From the NCBI RefSeq assembly GCF_011074885.1, contig NC_054690.1, positions 2,051,001-2,115,000 on the forward strand: DNA of 64,000 nt. The letters run 5' to 3'. Made by a program: the position numbers and the translations under genes. This DNA is from Brettanomyces bruxellensis (lineage: Eukaryota; Ascomycota; Pichiomycetes; Pichiales; Pichiaceae). The notes beneath the pieces were generated by a model. The model was given only the letters and a program-made list of their open reading frames with translations, was not told where the DNA came from and searched no databases. Shown piece after piece: positions 51,001 through 59,194 of the stretch (position 1 is the first letter of the stretch; every line of letters starts with the position of its first letter).

Positions 51001-51260
51001 ATATTCTTCACATCTATGTTCGACGCCTGGGCAAAAAGCTCCTCCGGGGTCATCACCCGCTTGTCGTACTGCGCCTCAAGTTTTTTCAACTTGCGGGGCT
51101 TGAATTCCGCCCTGTGCCACTTGCTGTGGCTCGTTGTGCCAAACCCGCATCTCCCTGCTTGCCTAATAGTGCTGCCCGGTAGAAATGGCCCCCGGGCCAC
51201 AAACTCGCCGCATTTCGCACTTGCCGCACGCCTCAAGCCTACGCTACCTGCTCTCAGCAT
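48045..51260 (-). CDS. DSS1: Mitochondrial 3'-5' exoribonuclease of the degradosome (RNase II family)
   Basis: A 1071-residue homologue of Dss1/Msu1, which with the Suv3 helicase forms the mitochondrial RNA degradosome. The N-terminus MLRAGSVGLRRAASAKCGEFVARG is a clear matrix-targeting presequence. The RNB catalytic motif is seen near 620-640 (IDSEDPLEIDDGIGL, with the Asp cluster that binds Mg2+). Downstream are LRRYADMVNQWQLQAF and the EINRRFSRKVSNFYM region typical of the family, then an S1-like end. Its size is close to the roughly 970 residues of the S. cerevisiae protein. An extra tandem repeat (about 455-490, ARMAENGQ units) is inserted in a linker. It lies head-to-tail upstream of ESF2 and RIB4. 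Confidence 0.9.
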   Translation of the reverse strand: MLRAGSVGLRRAASAKCGEFVARGPFLPGSTIRQAGRCGFGTTSHSKWHRAEFKPRKLKKLEAQYDKRVMTPEELFAQASNIDVKNIMAEYEKRKNVRDVAPNKKWLADRLPEVQLGAAFDYTGTLKNQQAVEKVLSEKFGPIRKNIKIYDMYYSELDVGDVVDLSGRLSKSELAVVVELPRAAIDPRYTLITQFGGLVYVSRSRMGFRIPRVFPREWFTGCIMDEMPFIAGCTDAGGNALVPAGHPKCKTEETVENLDISFGGAVAKASVAAGTSIQSYITPSLLSGIVSRRLTLIISKTWFALPETNLKMEVLHNVLQSAESPVTLSFVQLLTAVLGTDLNSMVSGLNTNNNESVCRTYKKLHEHLTNAIGVDNQFDSITLGRSALGRKALVQQVSTIALYALVLSLRKNGLVYRFNSGQSRPTFVTVVPLDQMVRLNRLVHKFKADEKQYGVLCGQMEARMAENGQVEARMAENGQMENRMPEREPENAHSAPKQHSQDYQTFIWMLKLYISSSFKDDVLESFILKVIRGLSAYKDVDITAATVYELLLRLNEIGPNDNPFKWSYSAEIPHSSISAKADTEQRLYDTIGAENVGRYVDLDYDIAGRRKKYDSSTPIFCIDSEDPLEIDDGIGLRQTGDHEYVVSSFIANPSSFLRPDFNMAKIAFERGQTLYLPDVGDAKTVSMLPAGFVGAVQLGMPGRNTRVMRISFKINTQTGKIGYLGSRSIEFGQSSAFVKVDYGRVNEILAGTPRAGAILADLAGKSSIEASKIDQDLKILSQISELLAEIARKNGRVDIFGSLDVSRGVKRISAGENGRLTVEFKPGSQSGKAERLVSEIMVMSNHVAGKMLAENRIPGLFRTQNRLPMSAEVHKHIERLVSKGKYVTYQDMAVIQEYLTKSATCPFSSRHESLAVDSYATVTSPLRRYADMVNQWQLQAFVQHRKPHFSQFDIDNIALTLGFKNEINRRFSRKVSNFYMFKILAQTPGSKFKCVVTGKPSSDGEIAVTMLDYGVRCSLRTSWYALGGKSTQIEREDKVVRNFEIGDVIDDAVVSSIDLMNGQLVLESASC
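49788..49895. repeat. 30-bp in-frame tandem repeat inside DSS1
   Basis: About three copies encode GQMEARMAEN-like decamers (minus strand), the last ending in a diverged PEREPEN. The frame is preserved. Such a repeat is not expected in the conserved enzyme core, so it probably marks a flexible linker. Confidence 0.85.
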
Positions 51261-51637
51261 CCCTCTGTATGTGCTCGACTGCTTTTCTCGTGCACTATGC
51301 TGCTTGCGTGGCTAAATGTACGCTGCTTTTATTGGTGTGCCGTTTGGTGGTATGTTTTACATTTTATTTTTCGCTACATTTTGGATTTCTTCACTTTGCA
51401 ATTTTTCATTACCTAATTTTTTATCGCTCTATATTTTCAGGCACTCTCAACTTTGCAATCCCTGATCCAAAAATTACACATGCATATTCATCCAGCAATC
51501 ATACACGTCCACTACTAGAAATTCACTAAGAAATCACTAGAAAATTCCTAGAAAATTCCTAGAAAATCACTAGAAAATCACTAAGAAAGCCACTAAGAAA
51601 TCCACTAAGAAATCCCCTAATGCAATAAGTACTAACT
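51261..51637. other. spacer between DSS1 and ESF2
   Basis: The first 200 bases are the DSS1 promoter (T-rich). The rest is mostly the 11-12-bp repeat described separately. Confidence 0.55.
51524..51616. repeat. 11-12-bp tandem repeat of CACTAGAAAAT type, about nine copies
   Basis: Units read CACTAGAAAAT, CCTAGAAAATT or CACTAAGAAATC and end about 22 bases from the ESF2 stop codon (51638). Confidence 0.93.
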
Positions 51638-52741
51638 TCAAAAAAGCTTGCCCAATACAGACTCAAGCTTCTTATGCTGATTGGACGACCTCGAAGCCAG
51701 TTTATCCGACTCCTTGGCACCAGCCCTGTTTGTAACAACAGATCTCTGCTTAAATGTCCGGCGAATTTCCGGCTTAGGCTGAACTTCCTGCCTCTTTGCA
51801 CCAGATGGCTCATTTTCCTCTCTTTGGCGTTTTTTCGACCTCTGCCTCCTTATATTGTTGAACTTCTTACTCGTCTCGACATTTTCGATAAACGCCTTGT
51901 TCATCCTCCTCTCCCGGGCAAGCTCAGCCTCCATCTTGCTCTCTCTAACCTCCTTCTCCCTGTTTAGAGCCCTCGTAAGGTCCCCCCACTTGAATCCTCT
52001 CAAATACTTCACATTCAGAATATCGTCATGGTAGAATCCCCGCTTTTTCCCTCCTATTATATTGCCATTCAACGTTTCTGCTGCTAATTTTGCCGCCTTC
52101 CTGCTCTTGAACTCACACCAACCTTCATCAAACTTCCGCTTCTTGTTTCCCCCACTCTTGACACGTGACTTGTGTGACTTTGTGTCTTCCGGCTTCAAAA
52201 ATATCCGCCCAACACCCCCAAACCTCTCCATAATCTGCCGGAGCTTTGTTGGCTTCATATATGGCGGCATTGAGGACAGATACACCACTCCACTTCTTTT
52301 TATTCGTTTCTGTGCCTTTTCTAGTTGTTCGGGTGTAAGTTTCTTCATCTTGTGTATTCCAAACGTGCCCTCATTGGCCAACTGTTTCTCCATCTCCTCT
52401 ATTTCATCGTATTCTTCTTTATATTGGTCTTCCTCGATCTGCTTCTCCGAATTTTCATCTTTTTCATCTTCACTTTTATCTTCTTCCTCATCTTTACTCT
52501 TATCTCCACTCTTATCCTCACTCTCATTTTCATTTTCATTTTCACCCTCACTCTCACTCTCACTCTCACTCTCCGCAAATCGTGACTGTGCCCTTTTCGC
52601 TTTGAACCTCTTACCCTGGTCAACTTCAACTTCCTCGTGTTTTGTTTCTTCCTCTTCTTCTTCCGAATCACTTCCGCTAGTATTTACTCCATATATCGAC
52701 TCGTCCAACTTCTTATTCTTATTCTCTATGTCTGTTTCCAT
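51638..52741 (-). CDS. ESF2: 18S rRNA-processing factor Esf2 (ABT1 family)
   Basis: A 367-residue nucleolar protein of the small-subunit processome that stimulates the helicase Dbp8. A long acidic Glu/Ser/Asp head (about 20-110) precedes the RRM-like domain (about 145-255). That domain begins RSGVVYLSSMPPYMKPTKLRQIMERFG and contains GWCEFKSRKAAKLAAETLNGN and the family signature FYHDDILNVKYLRGFKWGDL. A basic helical tail with RRQRSKKRQREEN follows. S. cerevisiae Esf2 is 316 residues; the extra length is in the acidic head. The ATG at 52741 is the first of the frame. An RRPE-like box lies 130 bases upstream. Confidence 0.93.
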   Translation of the reverse strand: METDIENKNKKLDESIYGVNTSGSDSEEEEEETKHEEVEVDQGKRFKAKRAQSRFAESESESESEGENENENESEDKSGDKSKDEEEDKSEDEKDENSEKQIEEDQYKEEYDEIEEMEKQLANEGTFGIHKMKKLTPEQLEKAQKRIKRSGVVYLSSMPPYMKPTKLRQIMERFGGVGRIFLKPEDTKSHKSRVKSGGNKKRKFDEGWCEFKSRKAAKLAAETLNGNIIGGKKRGFYHDDILNVKYLRGFKWGDLTRALNREKEVRESKMEAELARERRMNKAFIENVETSKKFNNIRRQRSKKRQREENEPSGAKRQEVQPKPEIRRTFKQRSVVTNRAGAKESDKLASRSSNQHKKLESVLGKLF

Positions 52742-52995
52742 TTCTGAGAGTTCACTCTTATCTATTCTATTCTATTCTCTATTATATTCTATTCTATCCT
52801 ATCCTATTATATTCCCCATCCTCAAAATTGCCCATCTTCTGCTTTTATTCCGTTACCTCTACAGATCAGGGAAAATTTTATTTTTCATTCATAATAACAA
52901 TAAAATATCTACGTCTATTTTCATTTCTCATTTTTTTCCTCCCCACGCCGATCGACGCGCGAGCATCAGTCAATAAACGCATTCCATCATTTAAT
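52742..52995. other. short spacer between ESF2 and RIB4
   Basis: Contains TCTATTCTAT-type repeats (about 52755-52810), an RRPE-like box (52870-52881) and a near copy of the recurring palindrome (52946-52957). Confidence 0.5.
52870..52881. promoter_or_regulatory. RRPE-like box upstream of ESF2
   Basis: GGAAAATTTTAT is identical to the 12-mer at 42523-42534 upstream of the NOP8-like gene. Both genes act in ribosome assembly. Confidence 0.45.
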
Positions 52996-53508
52996 CTAGT
53001 TTCCAGACCTAGCTAGTTTGTTCAGACCATTACCAAACTTCACAGACATCTCAACAGCACACTCAGCCCAGTCGACACCGTGGTTGTGTGCCTGTCCCGG
53101 AATCAAACCGGCTCTGGCCTTGGCCTGGTCGTATGTAAGGCATGTTAAAAGACCAAAAATAACTGGCTTGCCGATTTTAAACTGAATCGACATCAACTGG
53201 TTGGAAACTGCCTCACTAATGTACTCAAAATGCATCGTGTCACCCTTGACAAGACATCCAATTGCCACAATTGCATCTACATCTTTTTCTTGGGCCAAAC
53301 TTGCCACACCAACAGGTAATTCGTACGATCCCGGAACTGATTCGACAGTTATGTTACTTGAATGGACGCCAAGCTCTTTTAAGCGCCTAATGCACCCCTC
53401 AACAAGCGAATCGATCACTTCCTCGTTCCATCTTGCGTGAATAATTGCAACTTTGACCCCAGATCCATCATACGTTTGGTCTTCCTTAGCGCGTCCTGAA
53501 ATAGCCAT
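52996..53508 (-). CDS. RIB4: 6,7-dimethyl-8-ribityllumazine synthase
   Basis: From the ATG at 53508 the protein is 170 residues (S. cerevisiae Rib4: 169). A longer upstream in-frame opening lacks any family similarity. The enzyme condenses 5-amino-6-ribitylaminouracil with 3,4-dihydroxy-2-butanone 4-phosphate, the penultimate step of riboflavin synthesis in the cytosol. Visible family segments are VAIIHARWNEEVIDSLVEG, SVPGSYELPVG, AIGCLVKGDTMHFEYI (with the catalytic His region) and PVIFGLLTCLTYDQAKAR, ending with HNHGVDWAECAVEMS. All active-site segments look intact. It lies head-to-tail behind ESF2. Confidence 0.97.
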   Translation of the reverse strand: MAISGRAKEDQTYDGSGVKVAIIHARWNEEVIDSLVEGCIRRLKELGVHSSNITVESVPGSYELPVGVASLAQEKDVDAIVAIGCLVKGDTMHFEYISEAVSNQLMSIQFKIGKPVIFGLLTCLTYDQAKARAGLIPGQAHNHGVDWAECAVEMSVKFGNGLNKLARSGN

Positions 53509-54748
53509 TGTTGTAACAATTGTAATTGCTGTTGTTCTTCGTCCAAGTGCCAGCAGATCAAACGGAAAGCAAGCAAAAAGCAAAAAGCAAAAACACAAAT
53601 TATTGGCGATATCTGGTTCGTATTTATGTGTTTTCTCGGGCCGTGAATGTAATTGGTAATGACTGTTTTAATTTCGATTTATTTTTTTTCTTTCTTTCTT
53701 TCTTCTTTTTCATTCTTCTCGTGTATTTTATTTGAATTTTATTTGGCCCAATTTTCAATGTAGTAGCGTAACGTTCTATTAGGTGACATACCATTATTTT
53801 AACAATGTTCACAATTGTATCCAAACAATGACAATCTGCCTCCCCAATTATTCAGCTGCCCTTAGCTTTGTTCTCCAAGTCTGAGCTGGCTTTTTCTTAT
53901 AGTGTTTTTAGAAAAACCGTTGCTTATTAATTAGCATTTAATTCTCCTAGTTACCAATTAGTGCATTCTTCTCATCTCTGACTCACCATCTTTACCCTCT
54001 AGTGAATCCTGCTTATGTGTTCTCAAGCTCTGCCTATACGTGTCATGCTTTTATCCAGAAAGGCCACATATGACCTAACAGATACTTCATTACATCGTCG
54101 ATTTCAACACTTCAAAAGAAAAAGAACTGTTTCCAATACAATATAATGCTCGTGTATGATGTAATAAGCAGCTATGGCCGTACATGAATGGTAATACTCT
54201 TCTGTAAGACCCGGAAGCGGTAGTTTGCATCCTTGCACCATATTACTACATCCCTACACCGCAAGCTAACTGTGTATTGGCATCTAGATACGCTTACAGG
54301 ATCCTAAAGTAGCATAACGCCGGATATGTGGCATTTTGCTAGTTGTGTGGAGGGGGCTTGGAAATAATGCTTTTGTAGGTGGGTAATACTTTTGTGTGAT
54401 ACTTTTGTGTGATACTTTTGTGTAATTGTGGTTTATACTTTTAGCAGAATACTTTTGTGGTTAATACTATATGCAGAATACACAAAAGTGAATTGTACTT
54501 TTTCAGTACCCACATGTTGCCGTGGCAACCCATCAGAAAGCAGTAATATATGCAAAGTGTGCTTACAGTAGTGAAGATTGGTACTTTTCACTTTCACCGC
54601 CTTGTCTGTAGTGACGCGTGAGTGAGATTTTTTTTTTTTCGCGTGAAGAAAAATCAACATTCCGGCAAACAGAGCAAGGCAAGAGGTATAATTTAGGCAA
54701 GAGAATAGTGAAAAAACCAGGCAGCAGAGGGCATATTTAAGCAGCAGG
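53509..54748. other. 1.24-kb shared promoter region of RIB4 and DUN1
   Basis: Contains TTTCTTTC tracts near 53690-53720 and a ZACTTTTGTG-type repeat (GATACTTTTGTGT, about 54380-54460) that recurs four or five times. No gene was seen. The repeat lies about 300 bases before DUN1. Confidence 0.5.
54385..54460. repeat. degenerate ATACTTTTGTGTG repeat upstream of DUN1
   Basis: Units such as GTAATACTTTTGTGTG, ATACTTTTGTGTG, ATACTTTTGTGTAATTG and AATACTTTTGTGG recur about five times at 13-25 bp spacing. This is a promoter-side repeat rather than a gene-end one. Confidence 0.85.
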
Positions 54749-56329
54749 ATGAGCGAAATAGCGAGATTGAACAGAAAGAGGCCATTGGCAGAAAGTGTGG
54801 AGCGAAATGGGGAGAATCTGAGTGACTGGAACCCGAACTGTCCAGGAGCAAGAGCAAAAAGACATGAAACAAAAACACCGCAGGATTTGCTGGAAAGAGA
54901 GGCGAAAGCAGCGGCAATTTTGTTCAGTCTGGACTCGACGACGTGCGGCAACCTGCTGATACCGCGGGGCAAGGGTGTTTTGATCGGGAGGTCCCGGAAA
55001 TGCGATATAGTGGTGGAACCACCGGATTGCTCTAGCAAGCATTGTCAAATTGGATCGAGTGATGTAGGCGGTAGGCAGGCAGTTTTTGTGAAGGACATGA
55101 GCACGAACGGGACGTTTGTGAACGGTACATTGGTGGGCAAAGGCAACACGTGTCTTTTGAGGGACGGGGACCGGATATCGTTTGCGGCAAGTTGCGAATT
55201 TATCACGAAATACAACAAAAAAGCATCACGGGCCGGAAAATCGTTTTTCGACAAGTACATATTGAGCAACAAGGTGCTCGGGACGGGCCACTACGCGCAG
55301 GTGAAGGAGGCGGTGTGCCGGGAAACCGGCAAAGTGTGCGCAGTGAAGATTTTCAACCCTCGAAAGCACACTTTGGGTGCCGCAAGCAAAATACAGACTA
55401 ACGAGGCGGCGGACGAGGTCAATCTGGACCGCGAGCTCGACATTTTGACGAAGCTGGACCACCGGAACGTCGTCGGGTTCTACGGAACGTACCTGGAGCC
55501 GGTTTCCCGCGATTCCGTGACCACATACTTGGTTTTGGAGGAAGTGAATGGCGGAGAACTCTTTAAAAGGATCGTATCCAAGGGGAAACTGCGGCAGGAC
55601 GAGACACAAAACATCATGTGCCAGCTTTTGACCGGGCTCAGGTACCTGCACTCGATGGGAGTCGTGCACCGGGACCTTAAACCTGAGAACATCTTGCTTG
55701 AAGTGATAAGCGGCCCGCAGGCTGCGCCATGGGATGCGGGAGAGCGCAGCGTGCGCGTGAAGATTGCAGACTTCGGCCTCGCCAAGTTCATCGGCAACTT
55801 TAGCTTTACCAACACACTATGCGGCACCCCGGCTTATGTTGCGCCGGAAGTGCTTGTTAATCAGCAAAATCGGCACTACAATCGCGCAGTCGATATGTGG
55901 TCTGTTGGTGTGCTTTTATACGTTTGCTTGTGTGGATTTCCGCCTTTCAGTGAAGAGCTTGGGCCGCCGTCCATGCGGCAGCAGATTATCGAGGCGCGGT
56001 ATGCGTTTTTCTCACCTTACTGGGATGAGATTGCGGACGATGCTCTTGATCTTATTTCACGGTTGCTTGTCGCGGACCCGAACCGGCGCTTATCGGTGGA
56101 GCAGGCGCTGCACCACCCTTGGTTGCGCGACTGCGCAGAGTCGCTTGAGTTGGCGCACGCGCAGGCGGAGGTGCGGGCGGAGGCAACAGTGCAGTCGAGA
56201 CAACGGCGTCAGCGCCAGTGCCAGCGCAAGCACCGGTGCGCGACGAGATGCTCGACTTGCGCGCAAAGCAGCTCTCAATCCGCATCCCCGCATCCTCCAG
56301 AGGATATTCCTGCGGACCAATCACATTAA
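54749..56329 (+). CDS. DUN1: DNA-damage checkpoint kinase Dun1, C-terminal frame break
   Basis: A 526-residue Ser/Thr kinase acting below Rad53 to raise dNTP supply after DNA damage. The FHA domain (about 79-152) has GRSRKCD and STNGTFVNG for phospho-Thr binding. The kinase domain (about 171-456) has GTGHYAQV, AVKIF (Lys200), HRDLKPEN (307-314), DFGLA and GTPAYVAPE. The sequence follows S. cerevisiae Dun1 (513 residues) closely, including YLVLEEVNGGELF and CLCGFPPFSEELGPPS. After HPWL the listed frame becomes Arg/Gln/Ser-rich and unconvincing. A different frame, open from 56149 to a stop at 56428-56430, encodes a better tail (DEMLDLRAKQLSIRIPASS; MDDEMIARTF). An indel between 56149 and about 56220 or a programmed shift is likely. 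Kinase identity is certain; the true C-terminus is not. Confidence 0.93.
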   Translation: MSEIARLNRKRPLAESVERNGENLSDWNPNCPGARAKRHETKTPQDLLEREAKAAAILFSLDSTTCGNLLIPRGKGVLIGRSRKCDIVVEPPDCSSKHCQIGSSDVGGRQAVFVKDMSTNGTFVNGTLVGKGNTCLLRDGDRISFAASCEFITKYNKKASRAGKSFFDKYILSNKVLGTGHYAQVKEAVCRETGKVCAVKIFNPRKHTLGAASKIQTNEAADEVNLDRELDILTKLDHRNVVGFYGTYLEPVSRDSVTTYLVLEEVNGGELFKRIVSKGKLRQDETQNIMCQLLTGLRYLHSMGVVHRDLKPENILLEVISGPQAAPWDAGERSVRVKIADFGLAKFIGNFSFTNTLCGTPAYVAPEVLVNQQNRHYNRAVDMWSVGVLLYVCLCGFPPFSEELGPPSMRQQIIEARYAFFSPYWDEIADDALDLISRLLVADPNRRLSVEQALHHPWLRDCAESLELAHAQAEVRAEATVQSRQRRQRQCQRKHRCATRCSTCAQSSSQSASPHPPEDIPADQSH

Positions 56330-56430
56330 AGCAAAGAGTCGAGTCTGGAATGGATGACGAAATGATTGCTCGCACCTTTTGCCATTACAAGGAGGACAAT
56401 GCCGATCAAAGCGACTCTATGATGGAATAG

Positions 56431-57099
56431 ACTTACACTCTATGGAGGTATGCGGAAAGGATAATGGGAATGCATAGATGCTGTATGGTGTGAGTTGTGG
56501 AAATATTAATGGGTGTTGAATGGGTATTAAATAGATATCGAATCGATACTGATCAGATATTGAATAGATATTGAATTAATATCTAATGGATATTCAATAG
56601 ATATTGAATTAATATCGAATTAATACCAAACAGATATCGAGCGATACCTGTATAGTAACCATAAATAAGCTTGGATATTACAAATAGATGAAAGCCGTAG
56701 AGAATTGCATAATTTCTTATAAAATACCACATTCAACTCCAAGAGCAGATTTTCTATAAAACTTTGATTCTATAAAACATACATAAACTATAAAGCCTCC
56801 ACAAAGCTATCATCATCTAATACAACAGTGCTCCATACTAACATTATATAATACAGCACTGCTCTATACAGCATGATATTCGTCAGCTGCAACCAGTTCC
56901 ATCTGATAATTTCCACTTTCTTAATAGCTCACCACTTCCAGAATGTATCCATAATTGCCAAACTCCTTCCACATCAGAATCTTACAATGCATCTCTGCAA
57001 ATTACTTCATTCCACATACTAAGGTTTATTCCTCAATACTGGATCTCATCTTCCTCTCACAATTCCTCATTTAACCACTTTCCCTCCATAACTGGCATT
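56431..57099. other. convergent spacer between DUN1 and the ASA1-like gene
   Basis: About 670 bases with no gene. The left third is the GATATTGAATA repeat. The rest is A+T-rich, with loosely repeated ATACAGCACTGCTC / ACAACAGTGCTCC pieces near 56820-56870. Confidence 0.55.
56518..56646. repeat. 11-bp-class tandem repeat (GATATTGAATA), about eleven imperfect copies
   Basis: Units such as GATATTGAATA, GATATCGAAT and AATATCGAATT fill about 130 bases shortly after DUN1. Confidence 0.9.
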
Positions 57100-58548
57100 T
57101 CACTCAGCTTCAAGCTTGTACACAGCCACCCGGCCATCCTTATATCCAATCAGCATCCATCTGCTGTCCAGATCCCGCTCCAATCTTCGTCTCACGAGAT
57201 TTTTGCTCATCCCGTTATTATACAAAATCTCTCTTTTCTCCTTTAATGCATAATACTCCACTTGCCTCTTTGAGTATAACACAACCGACGCTTTCTGCGG
57301 ATGGAGCATATCCTGCTGCTTGATATCATCGGTTGCATACAACCTGTTATCTGCTATCGATGGCATTTGACGCTTTACTTTAAACACAAACTTCAAACTG
57401 CTGTTTTCCACTTCTCCATCCGTATACTCGTAAAATCGGCTATACCCATCCCACGTAACCACACCAACATGGCCACTAGTTGAAATACTAATGTCCGAAA
57501 TGCCGTTGTGCTCCATATGGTACACCTTAGTGCATTCTGTGCTGTCAAAAATACCATTGTTAGTATCATTTAGATGTTTTGCATTGCAAAGCCATGCTAT
57601 TTTGTCAGTAGAAGACCCTGTTAACACTATATCTCGCACATTGTCATACAACAAAGCCGTTATAGGCTCTGGTTTGTGTGTATAATCAACAACAACCGGT
57701 TGTATTTTCCAATTTTTTTCGTCTTGCCGATCAATTCTGTAAATTACAACTGCGCCACTTTCATAACCAACTGCAAGCCTTTCTGTGCCAATCCAGCGCA
57801 CCTTCATGACAATACCAAAACCTGCCCTCTGCCCAGATACCGTATCTGTAGCTTGATCATGCTGAATTTCGATAAACTTGGAGATGTCCACGGCTTTCAA
57901 TTTACGGCTGAGCGCAGGGGTGCGCTTATCGGTGACAGCGCTGGGTGCGCTTATCTCGTACACATCGAATGCACCCGTGTCCTGGGTCCCTGGAGTGGCA
58001 ATAACGCCCCCAGAGTGCATTTCAACATTGCTGAAGTTCAGCATGTTCACAGGCATCGTAAATATTGGTGTTGGTAGTTTCTGTTTTGCCAACATCATCG
58101 GTTTAAATGCCAATCCGTGATCTCCGCATGAAACAGCCTCAAATAAACGCCATATCTTCACTTCACCGTCCTTTCCATGGCTGAGAACACATCCGTACCA
58201 CTGTAAATCGATCTCAGGAACCTCAAATGACCTATTTTCGAAGTTGTGCCAGGTCAATCCGAGTTGTTGAAGTGTAGTTACTCCACATGGAAGTTTTGAG
58301 CCTTTATGACCTTGTGCTTGCCATTTTGAAATCGGTCGACGTGTTGCAAGATCCCACCAAATAACTAGACCCGTTTCATCTCCAGTTAGCAATGATGGAC
58401 GAAGAAATTGTGTGTCTTGTGTGATATTTGTGCTTTGATCGGTAAAAGTGATCGATGTAGGCAAGTATACCAACTCAATTGCTGTAATTACGGCTTTGTG
58501 ACCCCTTAATGTGCCCTGAATCCTTCTTGATTTGTCTTTTATCTGCAT
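57100..58548 (-). CDS. ASA1: WD-repeat protein, Asa1-like (ASTRA complex)
   Basis: A 482-residue seven-bladed WD40-type protein. It opens TLRGHKAVITAIELVYLP, then LLTGDETGLVIWWDLATRRPISKWQAQGHKGS, a layout typical of Asa1/GNB1L proteins. Further blades include YGCVLSHGKDGEVKIWRL, the ITALLYDNVRDIVLTGSSTDKIAWL blade and a closing RWMLIGYKDGRVAVYKLE. Asa1 belongs to ASTRA, which helps TTT/TELO2 chaperoning of PIKK kinases such as Mec1 and TOR. The length is close to S. cerevisiae Asa1 (443). The first ATG of the frame is used. It converges on DUN1. Assignment rests on the N-terminal blade and the C-terminus; another WD40 protein cannot be excluded. Confidence 0.7.
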   Translation of the reverse strand: MQIKDKSRRIQGTLRGHKAVITAIELVYLPTSITFTDQSTNITQDTQFLRPSLLTGDETGLVIWWDLATRRPISKWQAQGHKGSKLPCGVTTLQQLGLTWHNFENRSFEVPEIDLQWYGCVLSHGKDGEVKIWRLFEAVSCGDHGLAFKPMMLAKQKLPTPIFTMPVNMLNFSNVEMHSGGVIATPGTQDTGAFDVYEISAPSAVTDKRTPALSRKLKAVDISKFIEIQHDQATDTVSGQRAGFGIVMKVRWIGTERLAVGYESGAVVIYRIDRQDEKNWKIQPVVVDYTHKPEPITALLYDNVRDIVLTGSSTDKIAWLCNAKHLNDTNNGIFDSTECTKVYHMEHNGISDISISTSGHVGVVTWDGYSRFYEYTDGEVENSSLKFVFKVKRQMPSIADNRLYATDDIKQQDMLHPQKASVVLYSKRQVEYYALKEKREILYNNGMSKNLVRRRLERDLDSRWMLIGYKDGRVAVYKLEAE

Positions 58549-59194
58549 TTCGATGCGCTATCCATGAAAAAATATATGTTTGTGCCGTTTAGAGGTAGTT
58601 GGTGCCATTAATATTTCAACAGATTTCATTATTTCTGTATCAACTTCGGGGTCCATTTGAGGTGTACGGATGTACCGAGCTCGAAGTTTCGACCTTAGCA
58701 TTGATTAAATACGAAGCATCAGGATCTATTTTTCGACCCGCATTGATTGAAAAAAAAAAAATAAAATAAAAATAAAAATACTTTGAATAAAGCATGCACG
58801 TATAAATTCGGCGTTTATTTGTCCAATAAATGCATTCCGAATAGAGCTATCAACCAGCATCTTTGAAGTAAACAAGATAGTCTGCTTGAGCAAAGGCTGT
58901 AAGCATTTATGTAGCGACATAATTATTTTTGGGTGAAAAATCCACCAGATATGGACCCCTTCAGTTTTCAATCTTGCCCAAATCCGGTAAATTTCTCAAA
59001 TTGTGGGGTTGGTGTCAGAAAAAAGTGAAAAGCGAAAATGAGAGGAATAAGAGAAAGACATGATTCAGCATATTTTGAATAAGCTTTGATAATATAACAC
59101 ACCCTTCGACCTTTTTATTTTCCATTTATACATTTTCTTCTTATCATCATTCTTTTAACCACAATTTCCACATTTGTTTTTGGCAATTGGCACT
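58549..59194. other. shared promoter region of the ASA1-like and L2HGDH-like genes
   Basis: A 646-base divergent spacer with a HOMOL1/Rap1-type box (58661-58673) and an A-rich run near 58751-58780. No gene was recognised. Confidence 0.5.
58661..58673 (-). promoter_or_regulatory. HOMOL1/Rap1-type box upstream of the ASA1-like gene
   Basis: ACATCCGTACACC on the minus strand, 113 bases before the ASA1-like start codon. It is one base different from the boxes near MRPL40 and RPT4 and agrees with AACATCCRTRCA. Confidence 0.5.

Noticed and set aside
53509..53598. N-terminal extension of RIB4 upstream of 53508
   Set aside because: The frame is open but has no ATG start, and the remaining 170 residues match the usual lumazine synthase length.
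30030..54265. A shared 15-mer CATCCCTACACCGCA upstream of EXO5 and DUN1
   Set aside because: Two DNA-maintenance genes sharing a site is attractive, but a few 15-mer pairs are expected by chance in 64 kb on both strands.
40800..57570. TACTAAC-like sequences (near 40803, 48090, 51632, 56835, 57565)
   Set aside because: They lack matching donors and acceptors, or lie inside intact conserved coding regions, so they are not branch points of introns.
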